Shown one piece after another: positions 26,142 to 35,503 of a stretch of 64,000 nt of DNA. The DNA comes from G963662605 sp963662605 (lineage in GTDB: Bacteria > Bacteroidota > Ignavibacteria > Ignavibacteriales > Ignavibacteriaceae), in the NCBI GenBank assembly GCA_963662605.1, contig OY759785.1:310001-374000 (forward strand), in the 5' to 3' direction. A program made the translations under genes and the position numbers. Below the pieces are notes generated by a model. It was not told the origin of the DNA, made no database searches, and was given only the letters and a program-made list of their open reading frames with translations. Positions within the stretch are counted from its first letter, which is position 1. Each line of letters opens with the position of its first letter.

Positions 26142-28658
26142 TTGGCTAAGAAAGCACAAACCCATTCAAGAGCTAAGAGTGAGAGCTGGGCTTCTAAATT
26201 TTCGCTTGACAGCATTATCCCTGAAAAGAAACAACGCTGGGTCGGACTTGGATTTTTACTAATCCTGATATTTTTATTTTTCTCGCCTGTATTCTTTCAG
26301 GGCAAGGTATTTCAATCGGGTGACATCATAACCTCGAATGCTTACGCTCCCGTTTTGAAATCCACGAATGGCCATGGTCTTTGGAATCCCTACGTTTTCT
26401 GTGGAATGCCATCACAGCCCAGCGGTGTCGGGTACTACCGCACCCATGATCTCATCAACACATCGTATAACACGATACGAGAGACATTTGGCGCCATATT
26501 CAATAACAAAACCGCGGAAAATATTTTTTCTCTCCTTATACTTGCTATAACGTCATTTCTTTTCATGAGAGATCGCAAGGCTTCGGTTTTGGTAAGCGTT
26601 TTTGTCAGCACATCAATTATTTTCAGCACGGGCATAATCGTCTTTCTCTTCATCGGACACATGACCAAGCTGTACACCATTTCTGTTTTCCCGCTTGTAT
26701 TTATGATGCTGCTCAGGTTTCAGGAGAAAATAAAGCTCTTTGATGTCATTATTTTTACCATCGCCGTAGGTTTACTTGTGGCGAGTTGGCATATTCAGGT
26801 GATTTTCTATTGTGCTTTCGCATTTGCGATTTATTTTCTGTACTACATTGTCAGGTATCTTATTAAAAAAGACTATCTGCGATTGCGTAAGGTTTTTGCC
26901 TCCATTTTAATTTTAATTGTAGCAAGCGGTATCGGTGTCTCCATGGTAGCGGATCAATATTGGCAAATTTTTGACTACACTCCGACCTCAACCCGCGGCA
27001 CTAAAAGCATTATTGAAAAAACATCCGGACAAGATGCAGAAACCGCCTCCGGTTTTTATGATTACGCAACAAGCTGGTCATTTTCCCCCGGTGAAGTTAT
27101 GACGTTCGTCGTCCCTTCTTTCTACGGCTTCGGAAATATGACCTATAATGTTGACGGACAAGACGTTGAAGCAAATACCTATTTCGGACAAATGCCTTTT
27201 GTTGATGTCGCAATGTATATGGGTGTTATTGTATTCTTTCTGGGACTATTTGCTATGTATGCCGACAGGAAAAATCCATTTGTGCGGTTTCTGACAATAC
27301 TGGTAATTATCAGTCTGCTCATTTCGTTCGGCAACACGTTTTCCCCGGTGTACGATCTGATGTATTATCATTTCCCCGGCTTTAATAAGTTTCGCGTCCC
27401 TTCAATGATTTTAGTTCTGGTACAGCTTAGCTTTCCGATTCTGGCCGGTTTCGGATTAATGAAAATTGTTGAATTGAAAGAGCAAAGAAATTCCGCGTCC
27501 ATTACAGTTTTGAAATATGCGGCAATCGCATTTTCCGCGCTGTTCGTTGTTGCTCTTCTTGGCAATGGCGCATTATCAAGCTGGTTTAGTGAACGTATCG
27601 CCGAATCATCTCCGGCAAACAGAGCGCAATATCTTTCTCAATACAGCGCAATGATTTCGGGTGCGTTTATCAAAGACACTCTTATCGCATTCATCCTTAC
27701 CGCTGCCGTATTCTGGACTGCCTTCCTATATACCCAGAATAAGGTAAGCAAGGACTTACTGCTTATCGCCGTGATCTGTCTCTCATTGTTTGATCTGCTG
27801 CGAATTTCAGGCCGTGGTGCAAAGTATGTTGATCAGCAGGATTATGCGAGCATTTTCGCAGAACCCGCTTATATTAATATAATTAAAAAACAGCACGACA
27901 ATGATCCTTTCCGCATTATCAACCTGAAACAAGACGGCTTCGGTTCTGTTTCTCAAAACTCAAACTTTAATGAGTATTTTCTTGTTCAGGATTTACACGG
28001 TTATTCGGGAATTAAACCACGCACCTATCAGGATTACGCGGACGTCGTTACACCCGCAAATCCGACTTTATGGCGCATGCTGAATGTTAAGTATGTCGTA
28101 CTTGATAAGGTTATTCAATATCCCGGACTTACATTAGTCGGCACCGGCGATAAAACCGCTGTTTATAAAAACGAGGACGCTTTGCCGCGTGCTTATTTTG
28201 TCAATAAAGTTGAAGTTAAAAAGCCTCTTGAAATTCTTCAGGCGGTTAAAGATAATAAATTTGATCCGCGTGATGTGGCATTTTCAACATCTTCTATTAA
28301 TGTTGATAAACCCGATTCAACTGCATTCGTAAAAATTCAAAAATATGCAACCGACACCATCGCTATAAAAGCCAAAGCTTCAGGAAACAATCTTATGTTT
28401 CTGGGTGACACATTCTATGCTAAGGGCTGGACAGCAACCATTGACGGTAAAGAAACGAAAATTTATGAGATCAATCATGGTTTCAGAGGAGTCGTCGTTC
28501 CGCAGGGGACGCACGAAGTCAAGCTTACGTTCCTGCCTCAGAGTTATGTCATCGGAAAAACGCTGTCACTGTCCGTTAATCTCTTGTTGATAATTGGACT
28601 TATCGTCGGCATTTTAATTGAAAAGAAAAAGAAGGGTAAAATCGTATCGGCCGCTTAA
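26142..28658 (+). CDS. YfhO-family large membrane protein
   Basis: 838 residues from the TTG at 26142, supported by CGGAG six bases upstream and by the basic N-terminus MAKKAQTHSRAK. About 12-14 membrane helices, with a large periplasmic loop between the first two (SGDIITSNAYAPVLKS...). The C-terminal soluble domain includes LPRAYFVNKVE and the GWTATIDGKETKIY motif typical of YfhO proteins. YfhO members are GT-C-like proteins tied to glycosylation of lipids or teichoic acid. Followed closely by a flippase gene, so a surface-glycan role is likely. Confidence 0.88.
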   Translation: MAKKAQTHSRAKSESWASKFSLDSIIPEKKQRWVGLGFLLILIFLFFSPVFFQGKVFQSGDIITSNAYAPVLKSTNGHGLWNPYVFCGMPSQPSGVGYYRTHDLINTSYNTIRETFGAIFNNKTAENIFSLLILAITSFLFMRDRKASVLVSVFVSTSIIFSTGIIVFLFIGHMTKLYTISVFPLVFMMLLRFQEKIKLFDVIIFTIAVGLLVASWHIQVIFYCAFAFAIYFLYYIVRYLIKKDYLRLRKVFASILILIVASGIGVSMVADQYWQIFDYTPTSTRGTKSIIEKTSGQDAETASGFYDYATSWSFSPGEVMTFVVPSFYGFGNMTYNVDGQDVEANTYFGQMPFVDVAMYMGVIVFFLGLFAMYADRKNPFVRFLTILVIISLLISFGNTFSPVYDLMYYHFPGFNKFRVPSMILVLVQLSFPILAGFGLMKIVELKEQRNSASITVLKYAAIAFSALFVVALLGNGALSSWFSERIAESSPANRAQYLSQYSAMISGAFIKDTLIAFILTAAVFWTAFLYTQNKVSKDLLLIAVICLSLFDLLRISGRGAKYVDQQDYASIFAEPAYINIIKKQHDNDPFRIINLKQDGFGSVSQNSNFNEYFLVQDLHGYSGIKPRTYQDYADVVTPANPTLWRMLNVKYVVLDKVIQYPGLTLVGTGDKTAVYKNEDALPRAYFVNKVEVKKPLEILQAVKDNKFDPRDVAFSTSSINVDKPDSTAFVKIQKYATDTIAIKAKASGNNLMFLGDTFYAKGWTATIDGKETKIYEINHGFRGVVVPQGTHEVKLTFLPQSYVIGKTLSLSVNLLLIIGLIVGILIEKKKKGKIVSAA

Positions 28659-28753
28659 GTTTAAAGGAATTTTCGGTTCCGGAATTATACAAGCAGTATA
28701 AAAACAGCGTTCTTTTAAAGCGCTTTACGAATATATTTTCGTTAGACGTTCTG

Positions 28754-29971
28754 GTGCGCGGTTCAAATTTCCTCTTGCTTCCGGTGTATTTAAAACTGAT
28801 GTCGCAAAACGATTTTGGTCTCTATACATACCTGTACGCGATGATTGCAGCCGTTTCCTTAATTATCAACTTCGGTCTATACCTTTCACAATCCAAACTT
28901 TATCACGATTATAAAGAAGAGGAGAGAGGCTCCCTCCTCTTTACTATTAATGTTGTTTTGTTCGTCTCTTTGTTCATTCTGTTCGTCCCGCTCTATACGT
29001 TTCACCTTGACGGCTACTTAATAAAGCTGTTGTTCTCCCATCCATTCAACTACGAGGCATACCGAGGAATTATCCTTCTGGCACTCATTGTCACCGTGTA
29101 CATTTTCATGACACAGAATTTTTTCATGACAAGCGAGAACATAAAAAAATATCAGATATACAATTTTTTCAGATTAATTATTGTGAATAGTATAGTCATC
29201 TATGCGCTGACACATAATAATCCAGACAGCGCTTTAGTCAGATTGAAATATTGTTATCTTGTTGAGCTCCCGATACTCATCGGTTTTTCGTGGCACTATA
29301 TTAAAGCAATGAAATTTCGCCTAAGAATGCAATACGTCCGCAAAGCCGTTAAAATCGGTTATCCGGCGATGCTCTCTGCCGTACTTGGAATGGTTTTTAA
29401 TTTTAGCGATAAGTTTATACTTGAGAAATACGGGAATTTTTCAGACCTGGCCGTATACAATTTAGCCTTTACTCTTGCCTCTGTCTTGATGGTGGTTTTC
29501 ATGTCTTTTTATGTTGTATATCAGCCATTCTTCTTTAAAGAAAAAAATGCCGGTGTTAATTTGCGGATGACAATGAAAATAGCGCTGCGAATCGTCGTCG
29601 CTTTTTTCTTCATCAGCCTATCAATCTTTCTGATTACAAAGTTGATGCTTGACTATAACATCATTGCGTCAAAGTATAAAGCGATACTTCTTATCCTTCC
29701 ATTGCTCCTTTTAACCCAGACAATTCAAGCCTTGATGCACCTTTTCTTTGGGTATATTACATATTTTGAGGTCGTGTATATTGGGACAGTTGTTTCGCTT
29801 GTCTTGAGTATACTCAACGTATCACTGAATCTAATTCTTATTCCTCACTTTAACATTTATGGGGCATCTATTTCAGCACTGGTTAATAATGTACTTGCTC
29901 TGACATTTTACTATTATTATGCCCGATATAAATGTAAAAAGGCCATCAAACAGCAAACTGCGACGGCCTAA
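28754..29971 (+). CDS. MOP-family polysaccharide flippase (Wzx-like), start uncertain
   Basis: At least 405 residues with about twelve membrane helices. Typical features are FLLLPVYLKLMSQNDFGL near the N-terminus and a central FNFSDKFILEKYGNFSDLAVYNLA. The first canonical start is GTG at 28754, but the frame is open back to 28640, and the upstream residues (SVLLKRFTNIFSLDVLV) look like the true start of the first helix of this family. No ATG, GTG or TTG exists there, although AAAGGAA at 28663-28669 looks like a binding site. So either a non-standard start, an error, or a shortened protein. Role: lipid-linked glycan export across the inner membrane. Confidence 0.85.
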   Translation: MRGSNFLLLPVYLKLMSQNDFGLYTYLYAMIAAVSLIINFGLYLSQSKLYHDYKEEERGSLLFTINVVLFVSLFILFVPLYTFHLDGYLIKLLFSHPFNYEAYRGIILLALIVTVYIFMTQNFFMTSENIKKYQIYNFFRLIIVNSIVIYALTHNNPDSALVRLKYCYLVELPILIGFSWHYIKAMKFRLRMQYVRKAVKIGYPAMLSAVLGMVFNFSDKFILEKYGNFSDLAVYNLAFTLASVLMVVFMSFYVVYQPFFFKEKNAGVNLRMTMKIALRIVVAFFFISLSIFLITKLMLDYNIIASKYKAILLILPLLLLTQTIQALMHLFFGYITYFEVVYIGTVVSLVLSILNVSLNLILIPHFNIYGASISALVNNVLALTFYYYYARYKCKKAIKQQTATA

Positions 29972-30057
29972 GAGAATTTTCAATTCTTGTTCTTTCTTCT
30001 TTATCATCTATTTCCCATACTGTGGCAGCACTCCATTACTCTTTGTAAGAGCATAAG

Positions 30058-30170
30058 CCCTCACCCTCAGTCCCTCTCCCGGAGGTAGAGGGAAGAAAAA
30101 ATTCAGCATTGGTTTTTTAGGTTTTCCTATTCCTCTTCTCCCTTAGGGAGAAGAGGTTAGGTGATGAGGG
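30058..30170. repeat. Palindromic dispersed element with two inner hairpins
   Basis: The outer arms CCCTCACC and GGTGATGAGGG are roughly inverted. Inside are TCCCTCT/AGAGGGA (30071-30077 with 30087-30093) and an 11-bp perfect stem CCTCTTCTCCC/GGGAGAAGAGG (30132-30142 with 30146-30156, loop TTA). It lies between the convergent flippase and methyltransferase genes and may also stop transcription. Related in style to the element at 31080. Confidence 0.7.
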
Positions 30171-30227
30171 GATTCTTTAATTTCAGGTTGATTTGGTCAA
30201 GCGAGCAGATGATCTCGCCATGGGAAA

Positions 30228-31043
30228 CTAATCTTCTTTGACGGCAATAAAATTAATCCCGGAACCGACTTTATTCTTTGAGCGGTAATCAATCTCCATC
30301 ATAATAAAAGTAAAGAGAAAGGTAGCTAAAAAATAGAACGGTAAAACAAGTATTAACAACTTTGAAATGTTTGCAAGCATCATAGGATATTTAATTCCTA
30401 ATCTCCATGCTTTATCACCCCAAACTCCATATGTATACTTGTATTGATACGTTTTGAGACCCTGTCGGCTCATTTTTTCTTCAAGGTCGGTGTGTGAATA
30501 GCCGTCGCGCGCGTGTTCGCCGATGAAGCTTTCGTCGTCGTCGTCATGAACATCGCTGCCGCCGAAAACGGATGGCGTATTGATTACGACAAAACCGCCT
30601 TTGCGTAATGCTTTAGCATAATTTGCAAAAACCTGTTCGTCTTCGACTATATGCTCCATAACATCAACGCAAACAATGAGGTCGTACCGGCTTTCAACAT
30701 TAAGTTTTGTCAAATCGCCGATTGAAAAAGTTACATTCGAATAGTTTTTCGAAGAGAAAAATTCCTTGCAGTCTTTTACCCAGTCTTCTTTCACATCAAT
30801 AGCATCAATAATAGCAGGCTTCATCTTTCTTGCCATGAAGTAGGTATACTGCCCGTACCCCGAACCGGCATCAAGAATAGACATTTGGCCAATACCGAAT
30901 TTCTTCCTGAGGGCTTTCAGTTCGCGGCGGACATACCAGGAGCGCAAAAACATGAGGTCTAACAATTTATAAAACGCTACCCTTGTAGCAGGAATGCTTC
31001 TTATAACCTTCGCAAAAACATTTTTAACCGGATCGTAATGCAT
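30228..31043 (-). CDS. Class I SAM-dependent methyltransferase with C-terminal membrane helix
   Basis: 271 residues. SAM-binding motif I is ILDAGSGYGQYTY (about residues 56-68), followed by IDAIDVKEDW and the post-motif DLIVCVDVMEHI. A cluster of Asp (DVHDDDDESFIGEH) follows motif III. About residues 220-250 form one or two hydrophobic helices, so the protein is probably membrane-attached. Located among glycan genes, it may methylate a lipid-linked sugar or lipid; no evidence fixes the substrate. Confidence 0.88.
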   Translation of the reverse strand: MHYDPVKNVFAKVIRSIPATRVAFYKLLDLMFLRSWYVRRELKALRKKFGIGQMSILDAGSGYGQYTYFMARKMKPAIIDAIDVKEDWVKDCKEFFSSKNYSNVTFSIGDLTKLNVESRYDLIVCVDVMEHIVEDEQVFANYAKALRKGGFVVINTPSVFGGSDVHDDDDESFIGEHARDGYSHTDLEEKMSRQGLKTYQYKYTYGVWGDKAWRLGIKYPMMLANISKLLILVLPFYFLATFLFTFIMMEIDYRSKNKVGSGINFIAVKED

Positions 31044-31079
31044 ATCAATCTGTTATTAGTAAGCTAATAATTGTAAAGC

Positions 31080-31168
31080 TGAACTCACCCCTACCCCTCT
31101 CTTAAAAAGAGAGGGGAGGGCCCCAAAATGCGGGTTTGTTATAAATATCGCTGGCCGGGGTGAGTTCA
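31080..31168. repeat. MITE-like element with 12-bp terminal inverted repeats
   Basis: TGAACTCACCCC (31080-31091) is perfectly inverted as GGGGTGAGTTCA (31157-31168). Inside is a perfect hairpin CCCCTCTCTT-AAA-AAGAGAGGGG starting at 31094. No coding potential. The element lies in the 214-base gap between the glycosyltransferase stop and the methyltransferase start. Confidence 0.75.
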
Positions 31169-31257
31169 TTTTCTTAACCAAACACGCAGCATGTGAAAAT
31201 CGATCTCCAAAATACATCTTATCGCTAACGACAAAACATCTTTCGCCGTTTAAATAA

Positions 31258-32394
31258 CTATGCGGTTTTTTCTTTAACGCGGTATTCTTTTGCGTCAACC
31301 GAGTTGTGAACCATTAACTCGCCCAGTAAGCCGGTTGAGAAAAATTGCACGCCGACGATAATCAGGAGAATACCTAAAAACAGCATCGGACGGTTGCTTA
31401 ATACCTGTCCGCGGAACCATTCATATGTAAGGTAACCGTTGACAATGAATCCCGCCAGAAACGACAGTGCGCCTAAAAATCCAAATAAGTGCATTGGGCG
31501 TTTGATATATCTGGTGACAAATACAACAGTAACCAGATCAATAAACCCTTTGAAGAAGCGGGAGATACCGAATTTCGTTTTCCCAAAACGGCGTGGGTGG
31601 TGCTTAACCGGGACTTCCGACACAGAATATCCCTGCCAATGCGCCAAAACCGGAATGTAACGGTGAAGTTCGCCATATACCAGCACGTTTTTTACTACTG
31701 CCTTTTTGTATGCCTTTAAGCCGCAATTAAAATCGTGAATTTTTATACCGCTGCTGAGCCGGGTTACGCCATTAAAAAACCGCGATGAGTATTTTTTGAT
31801 AAGGGGGTCAAAGCGGACTTTCTTCCAGCCGGACACCATGTCAAATCCCTCATCTAATTTCCGGATAAGGTTTGGAATTTCATTCGGGTCGTCCTGAAGA
31901 TCGGCATCCATTGTTATAATGATGTCGCCTGTCGCCTGCTGAAATCCGACCTGCAAAGCCGCTGATTTTCCGTAATTTTTCTGAAAACTGATATACTTAT
32001 TGCGGCGGTCTTCGTTGTGCAGTTGCTGCAATTCCTTGAGCGATTTATCGGTGCTGCCGTCATCAATAAACAATACTTCAAAGTTGTTGAATGTCCCGGA
32101 AAGGACTTTTTTAATTTCACGTGCTAATGGCCGCAATGACTCTTCTTCGTTATACAGCGGAACAACAATTGAAATTTTCCGACTTGCTTTACCGCTCTGA
32201 TGATGGGGTCTTTGATGAAATGCAGGGGCTTGCGGTCTTTGTGATGGCGCCTGCGGGGCTTTCACTTCAGGTGTTTGTGCCGCCTGCTCGCCGTCAACCG
32301 GCTTTTGCGGGCGATAATTGTGTTTTCTGAAGTGGTGGTGCGGTCTTTGTGTCTTCTTCTGTTCACCGCCCGGTGTTGGTGTATTATTTTCCAT
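31258..32394 (-). CDS. Family 2 glycosyltransferase, DPM1/GtrB-like, with unusual His/Pro/Gln-rich N-terminal tail
   Basis: 378 residues. Residues 1-70 are low-complexity (KKTQRPHHHFRKHNYRPQK and more), rich in His, Pro, Gln. The catalytic domain then begins KISIVVPLYNEEESL, with FIDDGSTDKS, the DXD motif MDADLQDDP and HDFNCGLKAYKK. Two C-terminal membrane helices (about 300-360) match polyprenyl-phosphate hexose synthases such as GtrB/ArnC. Likely makes an undecaprenyl-phosphate sugar donor for the YfhO or flippase system. The tail is absent from textbook members. Confidence 0.9.
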   Translation of the reverse strand: MENNTPTPGGEQKKTQRPHHHFRKHNYRPQKPVDGEQAAQTPEVKAPQAPSQRPQAPAFHQRPHHQSGKASRKISIVVPLYNEEESLRPLAREIKKVLSGTFNNFEVLFIDDGSTDKSLKELQQLHNEDRRNKYISFQKNYGKSAALQVGFQQATGDIIITMDADLQDDPNEIPNLIRKLDEGFDMVSGWKKVRFDPLIKKYSSRFFNGVTRLSSGIKIHDFNCGLKAYKKAVVKNVLVYGELHRYIPVLAHWQGYSVSEVPVKHHPRRFGKTKFGISRFFKGFIDLVTVVFVTRYIKRPMHLFGFLGALSFLAGFIVNGYLTYEWFRGQVLSNRPMLFLGILLIIVGVQFFSTGLLGELMVHNSVDAKEYRVKEKTA

Positions 32395-32799
32395 TTTCCT
32401 AAATATTTCTTTCTATCCTTAAATTATATGTCCTGCGCCGCTTTAATACATTCGCGTCTTGAACATCTCCGGTAAAGATAAAATACCGGAGCAAACCTTT
32501 TCCAGCTTATAAAAAAAATCATTTTAATATATACAATATCGTTATATTTTTTCTTGTAAAAAACGATAAAAATTGACTTTAGCCTTTGACGGGGGACTCC
32601 TAACTCGTGCATTTTGAGGGCGAAATCATCTAATTTACATAATTAAACCATATTCACACGCCATTTGCGGATATGGTCAACCGTTTATCAGTTACAAATG
32701 CCGTTCATAAAAATACTTGCCTCTTCGGTAAATCTTACCGTAATTTATTATTAATTTTAAGCAAATTATACTTTTAATTATATTAATATCGGCTCCTGT
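32395..32799. other. Gap: divergent promoter region, no gene seen
   Basis: 405 bases between divergently transcribed genes. AT-rich on both flanks with no convincing open frame, hairpin or repeat. It should contain promoters for the glycosyltransferase (leftward) and the two-component pair (rightward). I could not place boxes reliably. Confidence 0.5.
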
Positions 32800-33846
32800 A
32801 TGTCATTGAAATTTAAATATAGCAGAAATCAAATATATTGGCTCTGTCAGATTGGCGGGTGGACTGCGCTGTTCCTCATCAATCTGTTTTTCACAATGAC
32901 ATACCAGGCTATAAATTTTAGTCATATTTATGCCTTTTTATATCTAAGCATTCTGGGCGTTTTGTTTACGCATTTTGACAGAGGCTATATTGTTCGATAT
33001 AATCTCGTAAAACTGCCCATTAAACAAATCTCGCTGAGAATCCTGTTCAGCTCTCTGATGCTCTCGGTGGTTATGACCGTTTTGTTCCTGATAACTACCA
33101 GACTTCTCCACCTCAATCACGCCAAAACAATCAGCACTGATTTATTCATCAACAATCTTTTTAATATTTGGATGATTCTCAGTATCTGGTATTTGATTTA
33201 TTTTGCAATTCATTATTTTGAGGGTTACAATAAAGCCGAGATTGAACGCTTCAGGTGGGAGGCTGCTGTAAAGGATTTTGAATTAAAAACACTAAAATCA
33301 CAGCTCAACCCTCACTTTATGTTTAATGCGTTGAACAGCATACGGGCACTTGTTGAAGAAAATCCGGAGCGTGCAAAAGAAACGATAACACAGTTATCAA
33401 ACATTTTCCGGTATTCACTCCGTATTGAAAAGACAGAAACAGTACCGCTGGAAGATGAAATTAGAATAGTCCGTGATTATCTTGCGCTCGAAAAAGTTCG
33501 TTATGAGGAGCGGCTGAACTATTCAATTACGATTGATGACGTGGCTAATAAAATTGAAATTCCGCCGATGATGATTCAGACCTTAGTTGAAAACGGAATT
33601 AAACACGGCATTGCAAAATTGCACAATGGCGGAACCGTATCAATAAAAGCATCCGTTGAAGGTGCGAAGTTGATTATACAAATTACCAACAGCGGTTCCT
33701 TCTCAGATTCCGATTTGCAAAACACAACCGGTTTCGGTGTGAGTAATACCAAGCAGCGTTTGCAGATAATTTACGGAAAGTCTGCGGAGTTTAAGATCTT
33801 TGAAGAAAATAAGAATGTCATTGTTTTAATAACTATACCATTTTAA
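32800..33846 (+). CDS. LytS/YehU-type sensor histidine kinase
   Basis: 348 residues. Four membrane helices occupy about residues 15-140. The His_kinase domain (PF06580 type) has the signature LKSQLNPHFMFNALNSI with phospho-acceptor H172, and a C-terminal HATPase with VENGIKHGI and GFGVSNTKQRL. The response regulator gene follows after 11 bases, so the pair is an operon. Ligand unknown; in this phylum such pairs commonly sense envelope or nutrient states. Confidence 0.94.
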   Translation: MSLKFKYSRNQIYWLCQIGGWTALFLINLFFTMTYQAINFSHIYAFLYLSILGVLFTHFDRGYIVRYNLVKLPIKQISLRILFSSLMLSVVMTVLFLITTRLLHLNHAKTISTDLFINNLFNIWMILSIWYLIYFAIHYFEGYNKAEIERFRWEAAVKDFELKTLKSQLNPHFMFNALNSIRALVEENPERAKETITQLSNIFRYSLRIEKTETVPLEDEIRIVRDYLALEKVRYEERLNYSITIDDVANKIEIPPMMIQTLVENGIKHGIAKLHNGGTVSIKASVEGAKLIIQITNSGSFSDSDLQNTTGFGVSNTKQRLQIIYGKSAEFKIFEENKNVIVLITIPF

Positions 33847-33857
33847 GAGAGCACACC

Positions 33858-34574
33858 ATGAAAGCTTTAATAATTGATGATGAACGTCTGGCGCGCACAG
33901 AATTACAACGGCTTTTAAGTAAGATACCCGAAATACAAGTAGTCGGCGAAGCCGTTAACGCGGATGATGCATTAGAAAAAATCGTAGAACTGAATCCGGA
34001 AATCTTATTCCTTGATATTCAGATGCCGGGAAAAACAGGATTTGATTTACTTGAAGAGCTGGATACTGTCCCCCATGTAATTTTTACCACCGCCTACGAT
34101 GAATACGCGCTCAAAGCCTTTGAATATAACGCTCTTGATTATTTGTTAAAACCCATCGAGCAAAGCAGACTTGAAGAAGCAATAAAGCGCCTCATTGTCC
34201 GTGAACAGGTTCAGCAGGAAGCAGAACCCGCGAATATGCTGAAGCCGGAGGATCGGGTTTTTGTAAAAGACGGTGAAAGATGCTGGTTCGTAAAACTTGA
34301 GGATGTTCGTCTTTTTGAATCAGAAGGCAACTACGTCCGGATTTTCTTCAATGATAACAAGCCGCTCATTTTACGCACGCTGAATTATCTCGATGAAAGA
34401 TTGGATCAGCATACATTCTTCCGGGCAAACCGTAAGCATATTCTCAACCTCAAATGGGTCGAAAATATTGAGCCCTGGCTCAACGGCGGATTGCTCGTAA
34501 AACTCAAAGGCGGCCAAAAAGTTGAAGTTTCGAGAAGACAGTCCATTAAGTTCAGAGAGATGCTGAGTTTATAA
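33858..34574 (+). CDS. LytTR-family response regulator
   Basis: 238 residues. Receiver domain 1-120 with acidic D7/D8, phospho-acceptor D53 (LFLDIQMPG), T/A region FTTAYDEYA and lysine in LLKPIEQ. The LytTR DNA-binding domain (about 140-238) shows LFESEGNYVRIF and FFRANRKHILNLKWV. Partner of the upstream LytS-like kinase. Its targets are not visible; a strong terminator follows. Confidence 0.95.
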   Translation: MKALIIDDERLARTELQRLLSKIPEIQVVGEAVNADDALEKIVELNPEILFLDIQMPGKTGFDLLEELDTVPHVIFTTAYDEYALKAFEYNALDYLLKPIEQSRLEEAIKRLIVREQVQQEAEPANMLKPEDRVFVKDGERCWFVKLEDVRLFESEGNYVRIFFNDNKPLILRTLNYLDERLDQHTFFRANRKHILNLKWVENIEPWLNGGLLVKLKGGQKVEVSRRQSIKFREMLSL

Positions 34575-34600
34575 AACATCTACTGTTTACGTTTATATAA

Positions 34601-34632
34601 AAAAAGAGGCGCCGTTGGCACCTCTTTTTTTT
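34601..34632. terminator. Intrinsic terminator, bidirectional
   Basis: AAAAAGAGG and CCTCTTTTTT flank CGCC-GTT-GGCA (one C/A mismatch), giving a long stem with A-run on one side and T-run on the other. It lies between the convergent response-regulator and LamG genes. Confidence 0.88.
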
Positions 34633-34651
34633 CTTAAGCTCTGTCTACAAT

Positions 34652-35488
34652 TTAATTTCCTGTCCAGCCACCTTCGTGATAAACGGCCTTAATCTCAGCT
34701 TGTCCCAAAGCTCTGTTATATATTCTGACGTCGTCTATAACACCATTAAAACCTTGCTCTAATCTATGCTTATAATCAATCAACACCGCCGCGCCTATGC
34801 GTAAAGAGAGAGATGAATAAGGAATTGCTTTTGTGTTTGCAACTTCTGCTACTTTATTGCCATTAATATACAGGCAATTCGTAAACCCATTCCAAGTAGC
34901 GACTAAACACGTCCAAACAAATGGCTTTATCGTTGCTGTATCATAAACATAATTATTTACATTTGTAAAGAATGACCATTTATTGGCGTTAGGGGTCTGC
35001 CCGAGAAAATATGAATTATACGGTGTAAATAATTCATCATACCTTTTGTTTACGATCGAACCCCACGCTTGAATGCTGTCGGGATGTACCCAGGCGACCA
35101 ATGTTAAACCGGTTGTTGGCTCAAGTGATGCCGAGCGTGGTACTTCAATATAATTACCGTATGCAAATTTGTAGGCACTATTTGGATTTCTAAATCTGTC
35201 CGAAGTCGATATCACACCATCATAGCATGTTCCATTGTTGTTGTTCCCGCTTGCATCGTTTGCGGAATTATTGAATGGATAATAAGCGACCAATCCATTG
35301 GTTGGAATATTTAATGAATCAGTAGTCGTATCTGCCGGAACAGTAGACCCTTGCTTGAAAGACATTTTCAAACTATTTGTGATATCCACTGAATCCGTAA
35401 TAGCATTATTTTGCCAAATATAAAGTTTGCCTTGCCCAAACAGATTAGTCAAGCAAATTACGAAAAGCACCAATACTAACTTTTTCAT
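34652..35488 (-). CDS. Secreted LamG/concanavalin-A-like lectin protein, copy 1
   Basis: 278 residues, ATG at 35488 with GAGGGAAC upstream. The signal peptide ends at LFGQ. A short N-terminal strand module (LYIWQNNAITDSVDITNS) is followed by a LamG/laminin-G-3 jelly roll (about 65-275) with LVAYYPFNNSANDASGNN, ADSLEPTT-like strand spacing and the closing FNGVIDDVRIYNRAL. Such domains bind carbohydrate. It lies 15 bases after a sorting-domain gene on the same strand, and the pair is duplicated at 37.3-38.6 kb. It has no sorting domain of its own. Confidence 0.88.
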   Translation of the reverse strand: MKKLVLVLFVICLTNLFGQGKLYIWQNNAITDSVDITNSLKMSFKQGSTVPADTTTDSLNIPTNGLVAYYPFNNSANDASGNNNNGTCYDGVISTSDRFRNPNSAYKFAYGNYIEVPRSASLEPTTGLTLVAWVHPDSIQAWGSIVNKRYDELFTPYNSYFLGQTPNANKWSFFTNVNNYVYDTATIKPFVWTCLVATWNGFTNCLYINGNKVAEVANTKAIPYSSLSLRIGAAVLIDYKHRLEQGFNGVIDDVRIYNRALGQAEIKAVYHEGGWTGN

Positions 35489-35503
35489 GTCAGTTCCCTC
35501 TCA

